A stretch of 64,000 nt of DNA from positions 51,839,427-51,903,426 of the forward strand of contig OY759218.1 of NCBI GenBank assembly GCA_963662175.1. The letters run 5' to 3'. Shown here one piece after another: positions 1 to 11,400 of this stretch. Within the stretch, counting starts at the first letter, position 1. The number at the start of each line of letters is the position of its first letter. The notes under the pieces are model-generated. The model saw only the letters and a list, made by a program, of their open reading frames with translations, made no database searches and had not been told where the DNA came from. The position numbers were made by a program, and so were the translations under genes. Source of the stretch: Aradus depressus (lineage: Eukaryota > Arthropoda > Insecta > Hemiptera > Aradidae).

Positions 1-2307
1 AACTTGGAGACTAGCGCGTAATTATGCATAATAGGTGGTTACTGTTCGTAGAATCTGTATACCGTATTTACTGTAATTATGCACTTATTCTGTGTATATG
101 TTTCGTAATGAGTTTTTTTGTTGTTTAATTTGTACTTATACATATTTATTAGTAGAAAAATGTATATGTCTAAACTTTGTACATTAATTTTTCTTTTTTT
201 AAAGAATTCCAAATTTAAAACTACTTTATTTTTCTCTTTATGTTTAGAGTAGTAGTTCTCTTTATGTTCCCTCTACATATGTTGTGATAAATTGTCCAGT
301 CCACGCATGAGATCAACGTTTGTAATTGTTCAGAATTAAATGAATATGTTTATAATTTATTGATAATTATTTTTTTTATTTTTAGTTAAGCTTTTTGCAA
401 TTTCCAGGGTTTTAATTTAATATTTTTGTAAATATAACTAATAAATGCTATTGTGCAAACGTTTTCAGACCGTCTCCATAAATTGTAATTACGATCTTCA
501 CTTTATTTTATTACTATTATAGACTGAAGGAATAATGATGCAATTCTCAAATTATTTTACAATCAGGTGATCCTAAATTTTGGAGGATGGTGTATATGTT
601 TACATGTATATGTAATACATGTTGTTCATTAGTTATTTTCCCCCAAAAATAAAGTCATTCTTATTTTCATTTTTTATTTATTTTACATTTTACAATCCCA
701 ATTAACATTTTTAAATTCAATTTCTTAGTTAATCAATTAAGGTAATTATTTGTCTATTTTTAATTATTGTTTTTCTATTCGCGAAAGTATTATTAATAAT
801 TAAGGAAGCTGCATGTATTGTTTATTAAATACTGTTTTTTTTATTTACATTTCACCGCTACTTAGGTAAATTAAATGGCCTGTTACTTAAATCAAAATTA
901 TAAGATAGTATTTTTAGTATATATTTAAAAAAAATAAAAGTTAATGTTCCAATTAGGTTTTTATTTATTTCTGTCTGTAAATGTCATACTCCTTTAGTGA
1001 AAAGTGTATTTTCTGAATCTGATAATTAACTATCATCGTAAGTTCGTTTATTCTGAGAAGGCTGACAAGCAAGATGTGCTCCTCCTTGAAACGAACTGGT
1101 AATTGTTAGAAGGATAAAGCTATTTATTTTGTACTTACATCCTCCTTTAATGAAATATAACAAAATGCTTTACCTACGTTGACTCATGATTTTGAATTTA
1201 ATAATTAAATGTAATATGTTTATTATCCCATCCCTATGTCTGCATGAAAAAATCTTTTGTTATTCAATTTTATGTTTTTAATATTATACAACATGAATTT
1301 AAATGTGTGGAGTCAACTCAGTCTATTTGTTTGCTCCTTTCTTTCTATGAATCTACCGTGAAAGAACGGCCAGCGTCCTTTTTTATAATTTTATGAAACT
1401 GAAATAATCGTTGAAGTGAAAAGTATACTTCGGTCTATGTCGATATACTGGAAAAATCCGGGCATGTAGCAGTGCGTTATTACGTTAGAAGATTTTCATG
1501 TTATGTATTCACTTTTTTTTTAATCTCTTTTTTACTCTTGGCAAGTCATATTGGCTAGATACAAATACGAGAAATGCTTAACTCAGCATTTACTAATTAA
1601 CATTATTATTGCTCTTTATTGTTTCGGGTGCACTTTGCTTTTGTGCAACATCACCCATCTATGTTTGTAGGAGCTCGGGATCTGATTAGTGCTTGAGTGA
1701 GGCTATGGCGCGCCGGGGGCGACCACCGGTTGATCAACGTGTGACGATCGGTGGTCGCCCCAGCCCGTCACCGCTTTTTTCTGCTCCCACCAGGAGCCGA
1801 CAAACCGGCTGAACACTAATAAACAGAAGAGGCGTAATAATTTGTAATTATTACTAATAATAAATAAATAAATTGATAAATATATTGACTGAATTTACTA
1901 ATGATTTAAAAGGAGTTTACGGATTAATATAATATTAATAATTCGGGAAACACAATAGACGTAAGACATGTAATTAGAAGTGGGACGGTGCAACATCACT
2001 GCTCTCTCCCGACCATTTTTAGAAATTCACATGAGAATCATTCTCGCAAATGAGCGATTTACAGATAGGGGAGATTTAAAAGTAAACTACGCCGTTCTAG
2101 GTAAGTAGTTTTTTTAATAGTTATCACCAAGTATACAATCACAACTTAGAACATTTTAACAAACAAATAAAAATAATAAGGCTCAGAGTGAAATGTATCA
2201 AAACATATTTCATTTTCTTTTCAATAATTAAAATAACAAAATTATTTTTTAAATGACAATATATTAACAAGTAAAACCTTTCATTACAACAAATTTAAAA
2301 TAAACAA
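1..2307. other. AT-rich flank, no gene seen
   Basis: No coding exon is recognised on either strand. The region holds a GC-rich hairpin (1716-1761), listed separately, and a TTTAAT at 2113-2118, which read on the minus strand is an ATTAAA poly(A)-like signal about 190 bp past the Nipsnap stop codon. The rest is simple AT-rich sequence. Confidence 0.6.
1716..1761. repeat. 13-bp perfect GC-rich hairpin
   Basis: GGGGCGACCACCG (1716-1728) is the exact reverse complement of CGGTGGTCGCCCC (1749-1761), with a 20-nt loop. It sits in a GC-rich island of about 170 bp (1640-1810) within very AT-rich DNA and is followed by a TAATAATAAATAAATAAA-like tail, which suggests an old short retroposon. I do not recognise the family. 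Confidence 0.6.
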
Positions 2308-2456
2308 TTATTTGGTTCGAGAAAAAGACGTAGGACGAAGAATTCTGGAATGCATTTCTCTGATTAGTGGTACTGTGTAGGCGACACATTCGTCCCAGCC
2401 TGGCAGTCTCCATGCACTCTCTCGGATTTCCTTCCTACTGTGTAAATCTTTATAAC
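2308..2456 (-). CDS. Nipsnap: Nipsnap exon 5 (terminal)
   Basis: Entered by ACAG at 2457-2460 in phase 1. With the last base of exon 4 it completes a Cys codon after HHFW. It encodes 48 residues including [20 protein letters not shown] and ends at TAA (2310-2308). Confidence 0.93.
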
Positions 2457-5400
2457 CTGTACAGAGTGAAAACATACCAGTGATTAGAAAAATGTCAAGA
2501 TGAGGACAGCCGGCCTCACCGCCTTTTATAAATACTTTCGAGGGCGCCGGTAGCTCAGTGGTATGCGTGCTTGCCTTCTGAGCTCAAGATCGAGGGTTCG
2601 AAACCCGGCCGAGGCCCTTAGTTTATTTTATCTGGGAGGTAAAATAAACTCAAGCACGCCGCCCTACGGATGGGACGTTTAGCGATGGTCCGGAGCCTGT
2701 ACGGTGTCAGGTACTCGTTAAAGACCCCTGCCCTTGGTGAATAAAAATTTAGGGTAGGCAAAATTTAGGACTTCCATAGTTGAGTCGGGCTCATGTCCAC
2801 CAGAGTGACGAAAGAGCGCTCTGGTAGTAGGCGATATGACCTCGTAGTTAAAGCCCGGGCATGAGTCACAATAACGAACTAACTACAATTACTTTCAGGC
2901 TCACCACGTACTTTCCTTTTAACCTTAATTCCAGTTTTAGCTCCCATGAATAAATTAACAACTGCATTTGATATAACAGGTTTTGCATTCAGACTACGTA
3001 CAACTATTACTTAACTAAGTCTATATTAGTTTTAAATTAATTATTTATAAAATATAATGAATACATTTATTTTCATTCTTTCTTTTAAATATTTACTACT
3101 CTTACAGTTGTTTTCAATTTAATTTCAAGGCAAGTAAATTATAAAACTAAAAATTAAATTTGGCCATTTAGTAGATCGAATGTTTAAATAAAAACATTGA
3201 TTCTTTCTGATGCGGTAGAGAAGAAGGATTAATCCATAATTCACTAGAAAGTTGAAGCCTACGTTATAGAATGAAAATAAAGTGGCAGCCCAGAATGTCA
3301 GTAGCAATGCGGGGAAGACTTTCATATATGGACCAGGACGACAAAATAGACTTAAAAAGAAGAAAATACCGAAATCCTATTCTTGCGCGGACCCCAAAAA
3401 TTTTGATCAAAATATATTTAACATTTATTTGACAGATAATTATCAAGCCAGCGAGTCGCTCTCTTACTGAACATTCGAAACATTCCCGATAAAATGTCGT
3501 AAACCTGTTATACCGCCTGATTCGTTTTTTTTTTCATTCCAAAAAGAAAAGACGTAGTTACTCAGTAATTATTTTTTGATTACTTAATTGCATTAATAAA
3601 AATTTGAAAATAAAAGTATTGTAAACATTTAGAAAAAATAAACAATATAACCGACATTTTTTCATCGCTATTTGTTTCACATCGATGATCTCTTTTAGGG
3701 GGAAATTCAAGTTATTCATGTGGGTACCGCTAGCTCAGTAGCATGCTTCTTCTCCTACTGAGTTCAAGGTCAAGGGTTCGAAACCCAGCCAAGGCCCTTA
3801 GGTTTTTTTTATCTGGGCTTTGAACGAAACCTTGAGCACACATTCTTTCGGATGGGACATTAAGCGATGATCCCGAGCCTGTGTCAGATACTCATTAAAG
3901 ACCTAAAAGTAACAAAACCTGGTTAAGCAAAAGTTAAGAATCCTAGAGTAGAGTCGGGCTCATGTCCACCAAAGCGACAAAAGAGCACTTTAGTAGGTGA
4001 CATAGCCTCGTAGTTAAAGCCCGGACATGAGTCACAAAAACAAGAGGTATTCTATATAATAAATAAACCATGCTGGCGTTGCATTAGTCAGATGTGTGTG
4101 TAAATACATATAAAGCGACAAAAGAGCACTTTAGTAGGTGACATAGCCTCGTAGTTAAAGCCCGGACATGAGTCACAAAAACAAGAGGTATTCTATAAAA
4201 TAAATAAACTATGCTGGCGTTGCATTAGTCAGATGTGTGTGTAAATACATATAAAGCGACAAAAGAGCACTTTAGTAGGTGACATAGCCTCGTAGTTAAA
4301 GCCCGGACATGAGTCACAAAAACAAGAGGTATTCTATAAAATAAATAAACTATGCTGGCGTTGCATTAGACAGATGTGTGTGTAAATACATATAAAGCGA
4401 CAAAAGAGCACTTTAGTAGGTGACATAGCCTCGTAGTTAAAGCCCGGACATGAGTCACAAAAACAAGAGGTATTCTATAAAATAAATAAACTATGCTGGC
4501 GTTGCATTAGTCAGATGTGTGTGTAAATACATATAAAGCGACAAAAGAGCACTTTAGTAGGTGACATAGCCTCGTAGTTAAAGCCCGGACATGAGTCACA
4601 AAAACAAGAGGTATTCTATAAAATAAATAAACTATGCTGGCGTTGCATTAGTCAGATGTGTGTGTAAATACATATAAAGCGACAAAAGAGCACTTTAGTA
4701 GGTGACATAGCCTCGTAGTTAAAGCCCGGACATGAGTCACAAAAACAAGAGGTATTCTATAAAATAAATAAACTATGCTGGCGTTGCATTAGTCAGATGT
4801 GTGTGTAAATACATATAAAGCGACAACACTGCTTTATATAATTTAAATATTAATTTTCTATATACCAAACAGTTCAGTCCCTTGTTTTTAGTCATGTGTC
4901 AAGGTTAATCTTGTGTTTAAATAAATAAATATTTCATTCAGAGATGTTAGATCCTTTTCTTTACTATTATGAAGAAGGCAAGAAGGACTACCATTTATTT
5001 CTCAGGATAATTGGAAATGAGTTTTGAACCTAAGTGTATTCATTAGAGTATCAAACATTGTTGACCTAACGAACCCTTCAAACCGTGACCTAATGATACT
5101 TATATGTAATATATTTATTTATCAATCAAACTTACACCAAAAATGATGAACATTGTAAAGACGTCCAATTTGTGAAAAAAATCCAGCGAATGCTTCCTTA
5201 TTACTTCTCCGATAATTAATGGCTCGAGCCCAATTATTCCCCCATTCGATCATCGTGCCTGGCTTCAGACTGTAACTTCGGATTTCATAAATGTTATTTC
5301 CATTTCTCATTTCTATCGCTGGCCAGTAACTAAATGACAGGAGATATTGCAAATGTCTCGAACGTAAAAATGATCCCCGTTCTTCTTCAAGTTTCCAATA

Positions 5401-8400
5401 TTCCTAAAAACAATAAAATAATAGTTATAACTTTATAGACCATAATATTGAGGAAAGCAAAATAGAAGACAATGTAACTTGTAACTTCTTTCAAACAAGC
5501 TGAATAAAACAAAAGGTCAATCTGCGAAATTTAATATTTTTATGTTAAATTAATTCTTAATTAAACTTCTGTGCTCTTTCTATCGAAATAAAGGCCAGCG
5601 TGATTTGCCTAATGGTTAACGAGGCATCCAAAACGAAAATGGAGCGATCTAACCAGTAAATCGTCTAGAAAAGCTAACGTGGCACATTGGCTGTTATTGA
5701 ATGACTGGATGGGACCTTCTCCAGATTGAAGAAATGTTAGAAACAATTATCGTGCTCTCCTCACAAAACCATTGTACCAATATTATCATTAACTATCTGA
5801 GGGAAAATTAATTTTGTTGGTCTTAGGTCTACTATATTTTATTCATTTCATCCTTGTGACGTTTCGGCTTCTATGAGCCATTTTCATATATCACTGGAAC
5901 AATTTAACAATATTTGTTTAGAATTACATAATATTGCTGTAAACTATGTTAATGTAAATGTCGTAAAACATGCTTATCAAAATACCAAACATTATAAGTA
6001 TATAATATTAATATAATATATATAAAGTAATACTAAACAATCATCCTTCTGGATGAAATAAATAAAATATAGTAGATCTAAAGAGGCCAACAAAATTAAT
6101 TTTCCCTCAAATATTCACAAGGTCTAAAACACTACTGGAAAATGAATTTACTTTATCAGTCATTTTATGCATGATTTAACACATGAAACACATGTCTCAC
6201 AAACACTACATATCCCACTACCTCTTTCACTCCCTCCCAAATCATTCACACCTTCTGAAGTCGCATTTGAAATTCAACACCTCCCCAAAAAGAAGTCCCC
6301 AGGATATGACCTCATTACGGCTGAAGTTCTCAAGGAATTACCTCGGAAAGCTGTCGTGTTCCTGACAACCCTGTTTAACTGTATACTACGCACAACACGC
6401 TTTCCAATTCAATGGAAACTCTCACACATTCTTATGATACTAAAATTAAAGAAGCCAGAACACTCTCCTTCCTCCTACTGACCTATCAGTCTTCTTCCTT
6501 TATGTTCTAAACTCTTCGAAAAATTACTATACAAAAGGCTCATAACTATTCTTTCCAGTCAGCAAACACTTCCTCATCATCAGTTTGGCTTCCGCTCAGA
6601 ACACTCCACAATACACCAGTTACACAGGGTTGTGGATTATGTGGCGTCTGCCCTAGAAAGAATGATTTATGCAACGGGGGCGTTCCTTGATATAAGTCAG
6701 GCTTTTGACCGAGTTTGGCACGCGGGACTTCTTTATAAATTGAGACCGTTGCTTCCTCACACATATTACTTAATCGTTCATTCATATCTAACAAACAGAT
6801 ACTTCGCCGTCCGTCAGGGCTCTGCTATCTCCTCAATAAGACCCATATTGGCGGGTGTACCGCAGGGTTCTGTCTTAGCTCCTTTATTATATACAATATA
6901 CACATCTGACATGCCCACCTCCATCCACACGATGACAGCTACATACGCCGATGACACCGCCATCTTAGCTGCTGCTGACCTTCACATACACGCCTCATTT
7001 ACACTACAACACCATCTCACAGAAATTGAAAACTGGTGCAACACATGGAAAATAAAACTAAATACAGAAAAATCACAGCACATCACATTTACACTTCGAC
7101 GAGAAACATGCCCCCCCGTTTTCATCTACGACAAGCCCCTCCCTCAAACTAATACTGGATCGAAGACTGACATGGAATCCTCACACACGTCTCACACGAA
7201 ACACGCTGAACCGTCGACTCAAAATACTCTACGGACTTCTAAATAGACGATCAAAATTAGACATGACACAAAAACGGAACTGTTATACTTACTTACTTAG
7301 GATCACAGATATACGGTTCAGCAAAAACATCCAACATCAAACGAATTCAGGGATTTCAGTCAAAAACCCTCAGACTGATAACACAGTGCCCCCCATACAT
7401 AAACAACAGAACACTTCATAACGATCTTATGATACACACAGTACCCGACACAATACAAACTACTTACATACGTTTTTTTTAGAAAACTTTACACACATAC
7501 AAATCCAGAAATACGTACTTTATCTTCACAACATTTACCGAGGGCCTTCCTCTCACATGCCATTCACGCCAACGTATCCATACCTACCAACATAGATGCT
7601 GGTTGTTGCACCCTAGCAACAGTTGCATCTTTATGGATAAAATACAAAAAAAAAAGAAAAGAATTTTATATTTTAAAATTCACTTTTTTCTTTCTTCAAT
7701 TTTTATCATCAAAATTGTTTGAATTAGATGGGGGAGGACAACTATGTTACCATGTAACTTATTGTGCACAGAAGTTTGACTTAATAACAGTGTACTTGCT
7801 TTCCTTTTCAACGACAGTAATCGGCGGCACAGCATAACAAATGTTTCGAATAGACATTTCTAAAATATATTTTTCATTGATTATTTTAAATAATATTTAT
7901 ATTTTTATATAAAAATAGCAATTACACAAGTTTCGGGAAGCTCTCCCATCAGATCTGAAATATTTTACATTCAATCAACAAAATTAAATACATCATATGA
8001 TGTTTAAAATTATATTTTAGTTTAACAATTATAGATTACAAAAATGTCAATCAATCTATAATACATGTGTTCTTTAGGTTAAATATTCCTTCTGTCAATC
8101 AGAATCTTCCTATCACAGAACCTGTGTAACATTTATACTTTTTTATATGATAATTTAGTGAGTGAAATACAATTAAATTAACATATAGAAAAATATAAAT
8201 ATTTCGCAGGATCTATAAAAAAAGAGATTATGATTGACAGGAAGAATAATTACCCTAAAGAACACACTTATTATAGATTGGTTAGTAAAAAATAAAATAG
8301 CTTTATTGACATTATTTTAGAACAAAAGTCTCTTCTTTTGGAGGTTTTGAGTATACTGTTCTTTCAACAGAAGAAATCAGAAAAGAATTTAGCGATTGTT

Positions 8401-11400
8401 CCTAAATTAAATTAAATTATTTCTTTTTTTTTTGCATTGGAGGGTGAAATGCTGTGACGCACATCCAGGGAAGGTAGCCCTGGATAGTGTGGGACTCGAG
8501 CCGATTCACCATACCCACTAAAACCCCCTCCTTGCCGATCCTGATTCCCTTCCGCGGAACTGACGATCTGTCATTACTTCGCGGAAGGGAGGAAGGGGGG
8601 CTGGTAACGCCCCTTCTTCTGTTTTATTACCGCTACTGTTCCTTGTCAGCCCTCTCCTGGAGGGCCAACCCGCCCATGATGAGCGCTGCAAAATCGCAGC
8701 CTTCATCCCACGACTCCTGGGAGCGCAGCATAGCGTCCACGTAACTGGTAGCAGTCAGTGGGGCGCCCATGCTGCACTCCAGATTTTTCCTTCCCTCCTA
8801 ATTATTTCTTAAGTAAAACTGTTACTTCTTGAATAAAAATAAAATTAAAATAAAACAAGATAGAACAAAACAAAAGCAAAAAGTAAAAATGAGGGTTATT
8901 TCTTAAATAGTACTGTAACACATTTGTTCCATGTTTCTCTGTTCCTGGCCACTGTGCGCCATCCATCCCCTATTCTCTCCATTATCTCGTCCCTCCACCG
9001 CAGTCCAGGTCTTCCTTTTCCTCTTCTTCTGTCTCTAGGAATCCACTCCCAGAACAGCTGATATGGATTTATATTCATACGATGTTATTTCTGTTGATTG
9101 AATGTACAATATTTCAGACACTGTTGATGGGAGTACTTCCCGAAACATTTTTAATTGCTATTTTTTGAGAAAGCAAAAAATACATAAAAATAAAAGATGC
9201 TATAATAATATATTATATATGAATTAAGAATCTCCTTACACAACCCAAAATGTATTTATTTTGTTGTTTTCTTTGGGGTTTAACGTCGACTATATATCGA
9301 CTCTTGTGATTAAAAGAGACGCTGTCTAAAAAATATAAATGACTCACTAAGATGCTACATATACCTGGGGAAATAAACCGTAAATATCTTACATTATCAG
9401 TCTTCAAAATGTCTTTAGCCACGTCTATTCCAGAAAATCCGCCTGTATGTTTCCACAAATGTAAAGACTGATCCATGTCGCCAACTTCTACTGTCCATGA
9501 TCCAACCAGTTCGCTATTAAGTTCATTTCTTCGAGATTCTATCAATTGGACAGTCTTTTCACTGAAATAAAAAAACAAATCTATTTCTAACCAGCAATAA
9601 TTCATTTATATTTCAATTCTGTAGCAAGTAATGAGCAACAATAAATCCAGAAATCTTTTTTTTACAATGGTTTATTCATAGTTTTTAATTATTATTATTT
9701 TTACTTCCCAAGCTATATTAAGTATGGGGAAAGTTATTTCACCGGTCAGAAGAAAGTTGATGCTTTCAATGGAATTTCATGTTTCCCGACCCCCTGATTC
9801 TAAAAATGAAAACTTCAATCTGTATGCCTATGAACACGATACCTCCCGATGGAATGGGTGTATCGAAATTTTATATGTGTATCCAGAACCCTCTAAGAAC
9901 GACACCCATTGATTTTCAGCAAATGCGCAAAAGGGGAGGGGGGACAACACAAAAACTCACAAAATACGAACTGCCGTTGTAATGAATTTATTGATACGAG
10001 GTATCATATGTAAATTCAAAACCACGTAAGGATGGCATCTCTTAATTTTCAACTGAAACGGCCGAAGGTAGGGAGGAGGTCAGAGGGGGGCTCAATTCAA
10101 ATACCCCAATAAGTGGCGATGTAATGAATGTGTCGACATGAAAATTTATATTTTAATTCAAAACCCCATAAAGACAGCCCCTATTAATTTTACGTGAAAT
10201 CGGCTGGAAGGAAAGGAGGAGATCAGAGAAGGGGGCTAGTCACTAAAACCCTAATAACTGCGATGTAATTAATGTATCGGTATCGACACAACATTTAGTA
10301 TGAGGATTCAAAAGTCCCTACATAAGTCAACTATATATTTTTATCCCAAACGGTCGATTGGTTTTGAAAGTAGAGCAAAAACTTAATTAATTCGGGCTGA
10401 GAAGTAGCCGGTGATTTACCGACTTTTTTTGGCACTTGCATTAGTTCTGTAGCACTGGTTTACTATCTTTTCATATGGCAGTCGTATGAATGCAACAGTA
10501 AAGTTGACTAGAAACTCATACCAAAAGTTTGCAAGCTTTGAAAAATAAACAAATTTAACAAAGATATGCGTTCTTATATATTTCTACTTCGACAACATTC
10601 ACAACAGGATTCCCCTGATAATGTTCAACTTGCTTCACTGTACTTTTTACATAGTTATAGTACCATGAATATAAAATAAATCGTTTTTCCCCTGATTTTC
10701 TTCCAATTTATTTTATACATTTAAGAACTTGAGTTGACATCAGGGTTACTTCTGCTCAACCTTAAAGAACTAGTGCAAATCCTAGGTGCCAAAAAAATAA
10801 ATTATTATAAAATTAAAATCATAAAAATATCGGGGGAAAAAAATAAAAACATACATAAATTTATTCACGATTACGTCTGTGGCGCACTGGAAGAACAACC
10901 CAAGTACCAAAATAATTGTTTTGCATTGTGGTTTAAAAGTTCATACTGCACTGTGAGGTTAGATAGTAATATAATGATTGATATTGTAACGATATATAGT
11001 GTTTTGGAATACAGAATGGATGAGAAAAAATTATACCTGTTGTGGCCACAATATTAACGAATTATAGCTTAACATATCTCCGCATCTAAATCATCGCTAG
11101 TTATGCGCTATAAATACAATTTTAAAAAAGTGTCTCAAGTAGTTTCTGCAAAAAAATAATTGTGAAAAAACTTTTCACTTCAACTATTTAAATTATGGTA
11201 CCGAGTAAAATTACATTGATGAAGTAAATAAGAGAGAGTGGCAACCTATAAAAAGCCGGCTCAATGGAAAAAGCTAAAAAAACTAATAGAAGGATTATAT
11301 TATACAAGTTATTATTGATAGTAAAACGATGGATTTTAGAGAAACACAAATTATTGGTCTCTTTAAATTACAACGTACACTTTTTATGGAAGAAATTCTT

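Larger units (their letters stand above)
7911..9165. repeat. Distant inverted repeat pair of about 55 bp
   Basis: 7911-7964 and 9108-9165 are inverted copies sharing AAAAATAGCAATTA, GTTTCGGGAAG, CTCCCATCA and TCTGAAATATT. They look like the ends of one 1.25-kb element. It holds the MITE at 8053 and two minus-strand LINE pieces, which are presumably nested insertions. Confidence 0.7.

Noticed and set aside
2555..2610. tRNA gene (A and B boxes present)
   Set aside because: The B box is perfect, but the sequence cannot fold into a full cloverleaf and is followed by a SINE body repeated elsewhere in the window.
3971..4816. CRISPR-like array
   Set aside because: Units are contiguous 141-bp tandem copies with no unique spacers, in a eukaryotic genome.
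10734..11057. 107-codon plus-strand open frame
   Set aside because: Composition typical of AT-rich chance frames, no recognised motif, lies in an intron on the opposite strand of Nipsnap.
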